A stretch of DNA of 64,000 nt, from contig NZ_CP069159.1 in NCBI RefSeq assembly GCF_016811995.1, positions 868,001 to 932,000 on the forward strand, written 5' to 3'. The DNA comes from Citrobacter sp. R56. Its GTDB lineage: Bacteria; Pseudomonadota; Gammaproteobacteria; Enterobacterales; Enterobacteriaceae. Shown here one piece after another: positions 1-11,480 of the stretch (position 1 is the first letter of the stretch; each line of letters begins with the position of its first letter). A model generated the notes under the pieces. The model saw only the letters and a program-made list of their open reading frames with translations, was not told where the DNA came from and searched no databases. The position numbers and the translations under genes were made by a program.

Positions 1-95
1 TGCATGAAATGCTTAAGCGTAAAGCGCGTAAAGGGCTGGCGACGTTATGTATCGGTGGCGGGCAGGGCGTGGCATTGGCTATCGAGAGAGACTGA
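1..95 (+). CDS. yqeF: Acetyl-CoA acetyltransferase (thiolase), C-terminal end only
   Basis: Only the last 30 codons lie in the window, read from base 3 to a TGA at 93-95. They end in the thiolase C-terminal signature [16 protein letters not shown], which holds the glycine-rich loop carrying the active-site CxGxG-type cysteine. Thiolases join two acetyl-CoA into acetoacetyl-CoA or run the reverse reaction in the cytoplasm. In E. coli yqeF lies next to kduI on the same strand, as here, and this supports the name. The rest of the gene is off the left edge, so integrity cannot be judged. Confidence 0.85.
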   Translation, partial: HEMLKRKARKGLATLCIGGGQGVALAIERD

Positions 96-116
96 TCATC
101 GCCTTACCGCTCGCAT

Positions 117-140
117 AAAAAAGCCCTCCACACGGAGGGC
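117..140 (-). terminator. Hairpin with its T-tract on the minus strand, after yqeF
   Basis: A perfect 7-bp stem, GCCCTCC (123-129) and GGAGGGC (134-140), closes an ACAC loop. Six A residues (117-122) precede it, so the U-tract of an intrinsic terminator appears only on minus-strand RNA. No minus-strand gene is evident nearby. It may end yqeF transcription bidirectionally. Confidence 0.6.
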
Positions 141-403
141 AAGACCAGTTACAGAAACACTCGAACAAAGAATAATTTATCAAAACAACGTTTCAATATT
201 TGTGATTCATGACGCAACTTGATGATAAAACGCGTCATAACCGCCTCCGCATCCCCTCTCTGTTTTCTGCACCTGGCCTCTCTGTTGGGCAATAATCGCA
301 ATATTTCAATTATCTCTTTGTTTTTAAATGAATTGTTTTTAATTTTTTTGATGCGCTGCGCCTGAGCGTGATCGGGACTACACTTTTGACAATAAAAATC
401 ATA

Positions 404-424
404 AAAATGAAACGTTGTTTTATT
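404..424 (+). promoter_or_regulatory. KdgR operator upstream of kduI
   Basis: AAATGAAACGTTGTTTTATTT is a near-perfect inverted repeat and matches the known KdgR consensus (TGAAAC-N4-TTTCA type). KdgR represses kduI-kduD in enterobacteria until ketodeoxygluconate is present. The site lies about 110 bp before the kduI start. A weak CRP-like half-matched sequence sits upstream at about 365-380. Apart from the yqeF hairpin and the possible leader ORF, nothing else was recognised in the AT-rich gap 96-535. Confidence 0.75.
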
Positions 425-456
425 TATAATTGAAAACAGATTCACGGAGGGCTATC

Positions 457-603
457 ATGGCCTCATTAGGTAAAACGGAACAGCGTTTTGCTCTCCGTTC
501 AGGAATTCACGGTCGATTTATCATTGGAGGTAAATATGGACGTAAGACAAAGTATTCACAGTGCGCACGCGAAAACGCTGGACACCCAGGAACTGCGCAA
601 TGA
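457..603 (+). CDS. Possible 48-aa leader ORF overlapping the kduI start
   Basis: An ATG at 457 stands 6 nt after a strong ribosome-binding site (GGAGG, 446-450). It opens a 48-codon frame beginning [11 protein letters not shown] that runs past the kduI start at 536 and stops with TGA at 601-603, in a different frame from kduI. The peptide is basic and has no recognisable domain. It could be a leader coupling translation to kduI, or a chance frame. No family is recognised. It lies between the KdgR operator and kduI, so it should be on the same transcript. Confidence 0.3.
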   Translation: MASLGKTEQRFALRSGIHGRFIIGGKYGRKTKYSQCARENAGHPGTAQ

Positions 604-1372
604 GTTTTTAGTTGAAAGCGTGTTTGTGGCTGACGAATACACCATGGTTTACAGCCACATCGATCGCATTATCGTCGGCGGTATTATGCCGGTAGCGAAA
701 TCAGTTTCTGTAGGCGGTGAAGTCGGTAAGCAACTGGGCGTGACCTACTTCCTGGAACGTCGCGAATTAGGCGTAATCAACATTGGTGGTCCGGGCACGA
801 TTACCGTTGACGGCCAGTGCTATGAAATTGGTCATCGCGATGCGTTGTATGTGGGTAAAGGCGCGAAAGAAGTGGTTTTTGCCAGCGTAGATACGGCAAA
901 ACCGGCGAAGTTCTACTACAACTGCGCACCGGCACACACCACCTATCCAACCAAAAAAGTGACGCCAGCCGATGTGGCTCCGGTCACTTTAGGCGACAAC
1001 ACCACCAGTAACCGTCGCACCATCAACAAATATTTTGTTCCGGATGTTTTGGAAACCTGCCAGTTGAGCATGGGGCTGACCGAACTGGCGCCAGGCAACC
1101 TGTGGAATACCATGCCGTGTCATACCCATGAACGCCGTATGGAAGTGTACTTCTATTTCAACATGGACGAAGACACCTGTGTCTTCCACATGATGGGGCA
1201 GCCGCAGGAAACGCGTCATATTGTGATGCACAACGAGCAGGCGGTGATCTCGCCGAGCTGGTCTATTCACTCCGGTGTGGGCACCAAAGCGTATACATTC
1301 ATCTGGGGCATGGTGGGCGAAAACCAGGTCTTTGATGACATGGACCACGTGGCAGTAAAAGATCTGCGCTAG
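536..1372 (+). CDS. kduI: 5-dehydro-4-deoxy-D-glucuronate isomerase
   Basis: KduI converts 5-keto-4-deoxyuronate to 3-deoxy-D-glycero-2,5-hexodiulosonate in the breakdown of pectin or hyaluronan oligouronides, in the cytoplasm. The 278-aa product has the full family length and a bicupin fold. The zinc ligands expected for the family are visible: His196, His198 and Glu203 in CHTHERRME, and His245 in WSIHSG. ATG 536 was chosen over an upstream in-frame start at 488 because AGG-rich sequence (GGAGGT) precedes it at normal spacing and the protein then begins [10 protein letters not shown] as in E. coli. kduD follows 56 bp downstream, forming a two-gene operon under the KdgR operator at 404. Confidence 0.96.
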   Translation: MDVRQSIHSAHAKTLDTQELRNEFLVESVFVADEYTMVYSHIDRIIVGGIMPVAKSVSVGGEVGKQLGVTYFLERRELGVINIGGPGTITVDGQCYEIGHRDALYVGKGAKEVVFASVDTAKPAKFYYNCAPAHTTYPTKKVTPADVAPVTLGDNTTSNRRTINKYFVPDVLETCQLSMGLTELAPGNLWNTMPCHTHERRMEVYFYFNMDEDTCVFHMMGQPQETRHIVMHNEQAVISPSWSIHSGVGTKAYTFIWGMVGENQVFDDMDHVAVKDLR

Positions 1373-1428
1373 TCGCGAACGGCAATGATGCCTGTCCGTG
1401 ACAGGTACTAAAAAATTAAGGGTTTACA

Positions 1429-2190
1429 ATGATTCTGAATGCATTTTCTCTCGAAGGTAAAGTAGCGGTCGTTACGGGTTGTGATACCGGTCTTGGTCAG
1501 GGTATGGCGCTGGGTCTGGCAGAAGCGGGCTGCGACATTGTCGGGATTAACATCGTTGAACCAACAGAAACGATTGAACGCGTTACCGCGCTGGGTCGTC
1601 GTTTTTTAAGTCTGACCGCTGATTTGCGTCAGATCGACGGTATTCCGGCTCTGCTGGAACGTGCGGTGGCGGAATTTGGTCATATCGATATTCTGGTCAA
1701 CAACGCGGGCCTGATCCGTCGTGAAGATGCGATCGATTTCAGTGAAAAAGACTGGGACGACGTGATGAACCTGAACATCAAGAGCGTGTTCTTTATGTCT
1801 CAGGCGGCGGCGAAGCACTTTATTGCTCAGGGTAACGGCGGCAAAATCATCAACATCGCGTCCATGCTCTCCTTCCAGGGTGGTATCCGCGTTCCGTCTT
1901 ACACCGCATCAAAAAGCGGCGTTATGGGCGTAACCCGTCTGATGGCGAACGAGTGGGCGAAGCACAACATCAACGTGAACGCGATTGCCCCAGGCTACAT
2001 GGCGACCAACAACACGCAGCAGCTGCGTGCTGATGAAGAGCGCAGTGCGGCAATCCTCGAGCGTATCCCGGCGGGTCGTTGGGGTCTGCCGAGCGATCTG
2101 ATGGGGCCGATCGTATTCCTGGCCTCCAGTGCGTCTGATTACATCAACGGCTATACCGTGGCTGTTGACGGCGGTTGGCTGGCGCGTTAA
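1429..2190 (+). CDS. kduD: 2-dehydro-3-deoxy-D-gluconate 5-dehydrogenase
   Basis: KduD is a short-chain dehydrogenase/reductase of 253 aa that performs the NAD-dependent step after KduI and yields 2-keto-3-deoxygluconate. The Rossmann loop TGCDTGLGQG lies near residue 17. NNAG near residue 89 and the YTASKSG catalytic Tyr-Lys pair near residues 158-162 are also intact. The C-terminus VDGGWLAR is typical of the family. The gene ends the kduID operon and is followed by a strong terminator-like hairpin. In E. coli araE comes next, but here the next gene is ygeA. Confidence 0.96.
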   Translation: MILNAFSLEGKVAVVTGCDTGLGQGMALGLAEAGCDIVGINIVEPTETIERVTALGRRFLSLTADLRQIDGIPALLERAVAEFGHIDILVNNAGLIRREDAIDFSEKDWDDVMNLNIKSVFFMSQAAAKHFIAQGNGGKIINIASMLSFQGGIRVPSYTASKSGVMGVTRLMANEWAKHNINVNAIAPGYMATNNTQQLRADEERSAAILERIPAGRWGLPSDLMGPIVFLASSASDYINGYTVAVDGGWLAR

Positions 2191-2203
2191 TTCGCCAACC
2201 GTA

Positions 2204-2238
2204 AATGCCCGATACTGCGAAAGTGGGTCGGGCATTTT
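2204..2238 (+). terminator. Terminator-like hairpin after kduD
   Basis: AATGCCCGA (2204-2212) pairs perfectly with TCGGGCATT (2228-2236) and is followed by a pyrimidine-rich run (TTCCTCTCC). It begins 14 bp past the kduD stop and most likely ends the kdu operon. Confidence 0.75.
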
Positions 2239-2395
2239 CCTCTCCTTTTCCCTTCTTCTGTTTTTCTCTTCGTCTCTTCGCTGGCCTGACTTACCCAGAC
2301 TGACGTGCCATCCGCGCTCACGGCATCACAATTGAACTGGAAACTTTGAAATAACTTTGTTTCACTGCAATCAGCGTTCAACGAAGGAGTGCGCA

Positions 2396-3103
2396 ATGAA
2401 AACGATTGGTTTGCTGGGCGGCATGAGCTGGGAATCCACCATTCCCTACTACCGTTTAATCAACGAAGGGATTAAGCAACGTCTGGGCGGTTTGCACTCT
2501 GCGAGCCTGTTGCTGCATAGCGTTGATTTTCATGAAATTGAAGCGTGCCAAAGCCGCGGCGAGTGGGACAAAGCTGGCGATATTCTGGCACAGGCGGCGC
2601 TGGGCCTTGAGCAGGCAGGTGCTGAAGGGATCGTGCTGTGTACCAACACGATGCATAAAGTGGCGGATGCCATTGAAACGCGTTGCCGGTTACCGTTTTT
2701 GCACATTGCTGATGCGACGGGGCGCGCCATTACCCGCCAAAACATGACGCGCGTGGCTTTGCTGGGAACGCGCTATACCATGGAACAGGATTTCTACCGG
2801 GGAAGACTGGCGCAGCAGTTTGCGATTGAAACCCTGGTTCCGGAGGTTGATGCGCGTGACAAAATTAACCAGATTATTTTCGATGAGCTGTGCCTTGGCG
2901 AGTTCTCCGCGCGGTCACGCCATTATTACCTGCAGGTGATCGAGAGCCTGGCGGCGCAAGGTGCGCAGGGCGTTATTTTTGGCTGCACCGAGATTGGGCT
3001 GCTGGTCCCGGAAGCGGACAGCGCGCTCCCGGTGTTTGATACTGCCGCAATTCATGCCGCAGATGCGGTGGAGTTTATGCTTTCGTCGTCTGCGAAAGAA
3101 TAG
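2396..3103 (+). CDS. ygeA: Amino-acid racemase of the Asp/Glu family
   Basis: The product is 235 aa. The two catalytic cysteines of the aspartate/glutamate racemase family are visible, Cys82 in VLCTNTMH and Cys197 in GCTEIGLL, along with the N-terminal GLLGGMSW motif. The E. coli enzyme has been reported as a broad-specificity amino-acid racemase acting on residues such as homoserine. ATG 2396 was chosen because GGAG at 2386-2389 precedes it; an upstream in-frame start at 2357 would add residues absent from the family. In E. coli the gene follows araE, which is missing here. The 3' end overlaps convergent lysR by 29 bp. Confidence 0.93.
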   Translation: MKTIGLLGGMSWESTIPYYRLINEGIKQRLGGLHSASLLLHSVDFHEIEACQSRGEWDKAGDILAQAALGLEQAGAEGIVLCTNTMHKVADAIETRCRLPFLHIADATGRAITRQNMTRVALLGTRYTMEQDFYRGRLAQQFAIETLVPEVDARDKINQIIFDELCLGEFSARSRHYYLQVIESLAAQGAQGVIFGCTEIGLLVPEADSALPVFDTAAIHAADAVEFMLSSSAKE

Positions 3104-4010
3104 CGTCCAGCGGATCGATAAGGCGCGGTAACGAGGCCTGGAGATGTTCACTGAACGCGTCTACCAACGCGGACGATGGGCGGTGTAAGGGGCGGATCAG
3201 GCTGACGGTAAAGGGAACGTCGATACTGAAACGCCGCACGGTAATGCCGCTTGCCGCATAATCCAGGGCGGTAAACGGGTTGACGACGGAGATCCCGGCT
3301 CCCGCGCGCACCATCGCGCAGACCGAGGCGGCACTGTGGGTTTCGATAACCATACGGCGCTTAACCTGATGCTCATTGAACAGCGTATCCAGCAACTGAC
3401 GGTAACTGTCGGTGCGCGACAGGCTAATGTAATTTTCCCCCTGAAAATCGTCAGGCGTCAGCACGGACTTTGCCGCAAGTGGATGACCTGACGGCAGAAC
3501 GCACACTTCATTTCGCGTGAGCAACGCGGTGCGTTCAGTCCCCGCAGGTGCATGCAGGGTTTCGGTCAGACCAAGATCGTGACGCTGCGCGGAAAGCCAC
3601 TCTTCCAGCAACGGCGATTCCTGCGGCACAATGTTCAGGCTGACATCCGGGTAACGGGCAAGAAAAGGCTGCAGCAGCGCCGGTAAAAAGGATTGCGAGA
3701 ACACCGGCAGACAGACGATAGACAACTCCCCCTGGCGGAATTCACGTAAACTTTCCGCCGCGCTCACAATGCGATCCAGCCCATACCAGGAACGCTGGAC
3801 TTCCTCGAACAGCCGCAGCCCTTGTACCGTTGGGTGTAGTCGCCCGCGAGTCCGTTCAAAGAGTTTTAATCCCAGCACTTTTTCGAACCGTGCCAGTTCA
3901 CGGCTGACGGTCGGCTGTGAGGTATGCAGCAGCGCCGCCGCCTCGGTCAGATTTCCGGCAGTCATCACCGCATGGAAGATTTCAATATGACGAAGATTCA
4001 CGGCGGCCAT
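3075..4010 (-). CDS. lysR: LysR, transcriptional activator of lysA
   Basis: This founding member of the LysR-type regulators activates diaminopimelate decarboxylase expression when lysine is scarce. The 311-aa product has an N-terminal winged helix-turn-helix (residues 4-62, with [22 protein letters not shown]) and a C-terminal effector-binding domain. It is divergent from lysA across a 119-bp AT-rich gap (4011-4129) that should carry its binding site. Its 3' end overlaps the ygeA 3' end. Confidence 0.95.
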   Translation of the reverse strand: MAAVNLRHIEIFHAVMTAGNLTEAAALLHTSQPTVSRELARFEKVLGLKLFERTRGRLHPTVQGLRLFEEVQRSWYGLDRIVSAAESLREFRQGELSIVCLPVFSQSFLPALLQPFLARYPDVSLNIVPQESPLLEEWLSAQRHDLGLTETLHAPAGTERTALLTRNEVCVLPSGHPLAAKSVLTPDDFQGENYISLSRTDSYRQLLDTLFNEHQVKRRMVIETHSAASVCAMVRAGAGISVVNPFTALDYAASGITVRRFSIDVPFTVSLIRPLHRPSSALVDAFSEHLQASLPRLIDPLDAILSQTTKA

Positions 4011-4129
4011 CGGTTTTCCTTAGTGGGGATAATCCATATCATTTTTGCATAGAGTCAGGATAAAACGATATTTTTTATTCTCTTCAGGGTGTGGCGTAAT
4101 CATAAAAAATATCTTGCCCGGAGCCCGCT

Positions 4130-5392
4130 ATGCCACATTCGCTGAACTGCACAGAGACCTCGCTTAACGCTGAAAATTTGCTTCACTTACCGGCTGAGTT
4201 TGGTTGCCCCGTTTGGGTGTATGACGCGCAGGTTATTCGCCGCCAGATAGCCGCCCTGCAACAGTTTGATGTGGTGCGTTTCGCGCAGAAAGCCTGCTCG
4301 AACATCCATATTTTGCGCTTGATGCGTGAGCAAGGGGTAAAAGTTGACTCCGTCTCGTTGGGCGAGATCGAGCGCGCGCTGGCGGCAGGGTACAATCCGC
4401 AAACGCATCCGGATGACATTGTATTCACCGCCGATGTGATTGACGCCGCCACCATCGCCCGCGTTAGCGAGTTGCGGATTCCGGTTAATGCCGGGTCCGT
4501 GGACATGCTGGATCAGCTCGGCCAGGTTTCTCCCGGGCATCGGGTCTGGCTGCGTGTGAATCCGGGGTTTGGTCATGGTCATAGCCAAAAAACCAACACC
4601 GGCGGTGAAAACAGCAAGCACGGTATCTGGCATACCGATCTGCCTGCTGCGCTGGCGGTGATACAACGTCACCAGCTTAAACTCGTGGGCATTCATATGC
4701 ATATCGGTTCTGGCGTTGACTACGGTCACCTGGAGCAGGTGTGCGGCGCGATGGTGCGTCAGGTTATCGAATGTGGTCAGGATCTGGAGGCGATTTCCGC
4801 AGGCGGTGGATTGTCGATTCCCTACCGCGACGACGAAGAGTCCGTTGATACGCAACACTATTACGGTTTGTGGAATGCCGCGCGTGAGCAAATTGCGCGT
4901 CACCTTGGACATCACGTGGCGCTGGAAATCGAACCTGGACGCTTTCTGGTCGCGCAATCCGGTGTCCTGGTGACGCAGGTGCGCAGCGTAAAACAGATGG
5001 GGAGCCGACACTTTGTGTTGGTGGATGCCGGCTTTAACGATCTTATGCGCCCGGCCATGTACGGCAGTTATCACCGTATCAGCGCCCTGGCGGCAGATGG
5101 ACGCTCGCTGGAAACAGCACCGCAGGTGGATACCGTCGTTGCGGGCCCGCTGTGCGAATCAGGCGATGTGTTTACCCAACAGGAAGGCGGCAAAGTGGAA
5201 ACCCGCGCGTTACCGGCGGTGGCTCCCGGTGATTATCTGGTGCTGCACGATACGGGGGCGTATGGCGCATCCATGTCCTCAAACTACAATAGCCGTCCAC
5301 TGCTGCCGGAAGTGCTGTTTGATAACGGCGAAGCAAAACTGATTCGCCGTCGTCAGACTATCGAAGAGCTGCTGGCGCTGGAGTTATTCTGA
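4130..5392 (+). CDS. lysA: Diaminopimelate decarboxylase
   Basis: LysA makes L-lysine and CO2 from meso-2,6-diaminopimelate, the last step of lysine synthesis, in the cytoplasm with pyridoxal phosphate. At 420 aa it has the E. coli length. The fold-type III PLP lysine lies in FAQKACSNIHIL near residue 50. The HMHIGSG and EPGRFLVAQSG motifs bind the cofactor phosphate, and the catalytic cysteine lies in GPLCESGD. The gene is divergent from lysR and convergent with the LacI-family gene at 5384, overlapping its end by 9 bp. Confidence 0.97.
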   Translation: MPHSLNCTETSLNAENLLHLPAEFGCPVWVYDAQVIRRQIAALQQFDVVRFAQKACSNIHILRLMREQGVKVDSVSLGEIERALAAGYNPQTHPDDIVFTADVIDAATIARVSELRIPVNAGSVDMLDQLGQVSPGHRVWLRVNPGFGHGHSQKTNTGGENSKHGIWHTDLPAALAVIQRHQLKLVGIHMHIGSGVDYGHLEQVCGAMVRQVIECGQDLEAISAGGGLSIPYRDDEESVDTQHYYGLWNAAREQIARHLGHHVALEIEPGRFLVAQSGVLVTQVRSVKQMGSRHFVLVDAGFNDLMRPAMYGSYHRISALAADGRSLETAPQVDTVVAGPLCESGDVFTQQEGGKVETRALPAVAPGDYLVLHDTGAYGASMSSNYNSRPLLPEVLFDNGEAKLIRRRQTIEELLALELF

Positions 5393-6400
5393 TTGGTAAT
5401 ACGGCCCGGTGGTGACGGAATCGCGGAGTACCAGGGTTCCCGTAAAGGGAGGGATGGGCTCCAGCGCTTTGCCGCTGACCAGGCGTATGGCCTGATCGAT
5501 AGCCGTGGTTATCATATTATCAATGGGCAGATAAACCGTAGAAAGCCCCGGCTCAAGCCATTTTGCGCTGGGGGCATCGTCAAAGCCAAACAGTGAAATA
5601 TCCTGTGGGATCCGAAGTCCAGCCTGATGCAGCGCTTTCGAGGCGCCCAACGCCATATCGTCGTTACAGGCGAAAAGAGCGCTAAACGTCACGCCTTCAT
5701 CGAGCAATTCACGACACGCATCGTAGCCACGCATCATGCTGGAGTCCCCGTATTTCACCCTTGCCGGATCCCAGGCAATGCCGTTCTTTTCCAGCGCTTT
5801 ACGATACCCCATTAAGCGGGATTTTCCGGTCGGGGTGTGGATGGGAACGGTAATGCAGGCGATATCGCGATGGCCCTGCGAGATCAGATAATCCACGACC
5901 TGAAAGGCGGCGTCTTCTTGTTCGAAAAAGACGGCACGATCCCGGGCCAGGCTGACGTCGCGATTGATCACCACCAGCGGCATGGCGATCGTATTGATAA
6001 GCGCCATGATCGCCTTTTCGCTCATATAGCGGGTATAGAGAATGATGGCGTCACATTGCCTGTCGGCAAGCATCTGTACCGCTTCCTGCTCGCGCTCCGG
6101 CGTGTCGTGCCCGTCGGTGACGATCAGTTGCTTACCGTGAGATTCCGTCTGGCGCGAGGCCTGTTGCAACAGCCGACCAAAGTAGAATCCGTCAAATGTC
6201 GACACCACCAGACCAATGCTGTTACTGGTACGGTTCGCCAGCGATCGCGCCAAAAAGTTGGGGCGATAATCCAGAGCCTCCATCGCGTTAAAGACTTTTT
6301 GCCGCGTGCTCTCTTTTACCTGTCCTGTCCCGTTAAGCACGCGAGAAACAGTCGCCTTTGATACGCCCGCACGACGTGAAACATCCAGCATTGTTGTCAT
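5384..6400 (-). CDS. LacI/GalR-family transcriptional regulator, AscG-like, target unknown
   Basis: The 338-aa product has an N-terminal LacI-type helix-turn-helix (MLDVSRRAGVSKATVSRVLNG, with a hinge around residues 45-60) and a periplasmic-binding-protein-like sugar domain. By eye it resembles AscG, the cryptic cellobiose-operon repressor, more than GalR. ATG 6400 gives the MTTMLDV start typical of AscG; the frame stays open upstream into galR but those codons are unlikely to be used. It begins 4 bp after the galR stop on the same strand, so the two regulators probably form one operon. No E. coli K-12 gene lies at this place. The sugar and target genes are unknown, as no transport or catabolic genes flank it. 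Confidence 0.85.
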   Translation of the reverse strand: MTTMLDVSRRAGVSKATVSRVLNGTGQVKESTRQKVFNAMEALDYRPNFLARSLANRTSNSIGLVVSTFDGFYFGRLLQQASRQTESHGKQLIVTDGHDTPEREQEAVQMLADRQCDAIILYTRYMSEKAIMALINTIAMPLVVINRDVSLARDRAVFFEQEDAAFQVVDYLISQGHRDIACITVPIHTPTGKSRLMGYRKALEKNGIAWDPARVKYGDSSMMRGYDACRELLDEGVTFSALFACNDDMALGASKALHQAGLRIPQDISLFGFDDAPSAKWLEPGLSTVYLPIDNMITTAIDQAIRLVSGKALEPIPPFTGTLVLRDSVTTGPYYQSE

Positions 6401-6404
6401 GACG

Positions 6405-7442
6405 CTATTCCGGTGATTCGTTTGACGAAGGATTCCCTGACTCCGTCGGCGTCGAAACAGAGTGTCGACGGACCAGAGTGGGGCTAAACACATGAGTGAT
6501 GTCCGGCACAGGACGCTTTTCCGCCAACGCGAGCGCCAACTCCGCTGCCTGCGTCGCCATCGTCACAATAGGATAACGAACGGTGGTTAGCCGTGGGCGT
6601 ACATAGCGGGAAACCAGAACGTCATCGAAACCAATCAGGGAAATCTTCGACGGGACGTCGATGCCGTTATCATTTAATACCCCCATGGCGCCAGCCGCCA
6701 TGGAGTCGTTATAACAGGCGACTGCGGTGAAGTTTCGTCCACGGCCTAACAGTTCCGTCATGGCATGTTCGCCCCCGCTTTCGTCGGGTTCGCCAAAGGT
6801 CACCAGCCGATCGTTACAGGGCAGTTGACTCTCTGCCAGCGCGTCGTAGTAACCTTGCAGACGATCTTCTGCGTCCGAAATAGTGTGGTTTGAACACAGA
6901 TAGCCGATTCGGGTATGTCCTTGCTGAATAAGGTGGCGAGTGGCAAGCCAGGCGCCATAGCGATCGTCCAGGGCAACGCAGCGTTTCTCAAATCCAGGCA
7001 GGATCCGGTTGATCAATACCATGCCGGGAATTTGCTTCATGAGCGAGGCCAGCTCGGCATCCGGGAGCATTTTGGCGTGAACAACCAGTGCGGCGCAGCG
7101 GTGGCGGATCAGCTGTTCAATCGCCTGACGCTCTTTGTGTTCGTTGTGGTAGCCGTTGCCAATCAGTAAAAAATTACCGGTGTGATAGGCCACTTGCTCA
7201 ACGGCTTTCACCATCGCGCCAAAAAAAGGATCGGAAACATCGCCCACCACCAGACCAACAGTCTCTGTCGATTGTTGGGCGAGGGCCCGGGCATTGGCAT
7301 TGGGGTGATAACTGAGAGATTCCATCGCGCTGGTCACCGCAAGACGAGACGCCTCACTGGCTTTTGGGGAATCATTGATCACGCGAGAAACGGTGGCGAC
7401 TGAAACACCAGCCAGTCGGGCCACATCCTTTATGGTCGCCAT
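6405..7442 (-). CDS. galR: GalR, galactose regulon repressor
   Basis: GalR represses the gal operon and galP, and D-galactose relieves it. The product is 345 aa, against 343 in E. coli, and begins MATIKDVARLAGVSVATVSRVIN with the canonical helix-turn-helix. The ligand-binding half carries NRILPGF and SLIGFDDV motifs and near-identity to E. coli throughout. ATG 7442 was chosen to match this start; about 47 codons of open frame upstream have no matching protein. A GalR operator lies 19-34 bp upstream, indicating autoregulation. The downstream LacI-family gene starts 4 bp after the stop. Confidence 0.96.
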   Translation of the reverse strand: MATIKDVARLAGVSVATVSRVINDSPKASEASRLAVTSAMESLSYHPNANARALAQQSTETVGLVVGDVSDPFFGAMVKAVEQVAYHTGNFLLIGNGYHNEHKERQAIEQLIRHRCAALVVHAKMLPDAELASLMKQIPGMVLINRILPGFEKRCVALDDRYGAWLATRHLIQQGHTRIGYLCSNHTISDAEDRLQGYYDALAESQLPCNDRLVTFGEPDESGGEHAMTELLGRGRNFTAVACYNDSMAAGAMGVLNDNGIDVPSKISLIGFDDVLVSRYVRPRLTTVRYPIVTMATQAAELALALAEKRPVPDITHVFSPTLVRRHSVSTPTESGNPSSNESPE

Positions 7443-7460
7443 GACACTAGTACCTATTGA

Positions 7461-7476
7461 GGGTAAACGCTTACAT
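7461..7476 (-). promoter_or_regulatory. GalR-type operator upstream of galR
   Basis: GGGTAAACGCTTACAT matches the GalR/GalS operator pattern GTGKAANCGNTTNCAC with its central CG and TAA/TTA arms. Its place just before the galR start fits autorepression. Confidence 0.6.
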
Positions 7477-7661
7477 CCTGCCAGTGTTACGGAAAAAGAG
7501 GGGCTATTCAAGCAGATTGCCCATCCTGACCTCGCAAATGTGAGCGCACACCAATGAAGTAAGACAGAAAATAGAGAATACAAACCTTTAGTTACACTTT
7601 GCTAAAGGCTGTTTCGATTGTTCGCTGGTGAGGAATTAGCGCGAATTGATAGAGTCGAGAT

Positions 7662-7746
7662 CCCAGAGGTATTGATAGGTGAAATCAGCTTTCGGGTTGA
7701 TCACACGAATTACACCAACCTGCGCAGATGCGCAGGTTTTTTTTTT
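7662..7746 (+). ncRNA. omrB: OmrB small regulatory RNA
   Basis: The sequence begins CCCAGAGGTATTGATAGGTG, the conserved 5' seed shared by OmrA and OmrB. It ends in the hairpin CCTGCGCAGATGCGCAGG followed by a run of T, an intrinsic terminator. The internal part (AATCAGCTTTCGGGTTGATC) matches OmrB rather than OmrA. OmrB is made under EnvZ-OmpR control and pairs through Hfq with outer-membrane protein mRNAs such as ompT, cirA, fecA and fepA, and with ompR. Position between galR and aas is as in E. coli. Confidence 0.93.
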
Positions 7747-7861
7747 GCCTCTACGCAATCTGTAAACAGTAACACATAATTTACACAACTCGTTGCATTT
7801 GCGTTCATTCCTTTGCGTTTTCGCACTGGCGCACATTCAGCGTGGAGACCACAATCAAGAT

Positions 7862-7950
7862 CCCAGAGGTATTGATTGGTGAGATTATTCGGTACGCACT
7901 TCGTACCCTGTCTCTTGCACCAACCTGCGCAGATGCGCAGGTTTTTTTTT
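7862..7950 (+). ncRNA. omrA: OmrA small regulatory RNA
   Basis: The gene lies 200 bp after OmrB and shares its first 21 bases except one (CCCAGAGGTATTGATTGGTG) and its terminator hairpin CCTGCGCAGATGCGCAGG with T-run. The middle differs and holds an own hairpin, GGTACGCACTTCGTACC, typical of OmrA. Like OmrB it represses surface protein mRNAs in response to OmpR. The gap 7443-8043 holds only the two sRNAs, the GalR site and promoter sequence. Confidence 0.94.
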
Positions 7951-8025
7951 GCCTCTGTTTATGCTCACTGTCGCCCCCACTGCCCATCTCGTGTAATCTG
8001 CCTCCACTCATTTTTACCGAATTGA

Positions 8026-11389
<3,364 letters not shown>

Positions 11390-11397
11390 TTTATGTG

Positions 11398-11472
11398 CCG
11401 GGTGGCGGCTTTGCCTCACCCGGTCAATACATCATGCGTGTTGTCGGCCCGATCCGCGTAGCGCCATCAGGC
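11398..11472. repeat. REP pair (BIME) between lplT and tas
   Basis: Two imperfect palindromic units occur, GCCGGGTGGCGG...CACCCGGTC at 11398-11426 and GTCGGCCCGATCC...GCCATCAGGC at 11443-11472. They are REP-type sequence between two convergent genes, where such elements may stabilise or end transcripts. Confidence 0.7.
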
Positions 11473-11480
11473 TCTTTCCA

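Noticed and set aside
365-380. CRP site upstream of kduI (CGTGATCGGGACTACA)
   Set aside because: It has three mismatches to the ten core bases, too weak to list as a site.
4187-5074. Long open frame on the strand opposite lysA (295 codons)
   Set aside because: It lies wholly within lysA, which is a full-length conserved enzyme, and its product has no recognisable motif. High-GC codon use opens such antisense frames by chance.
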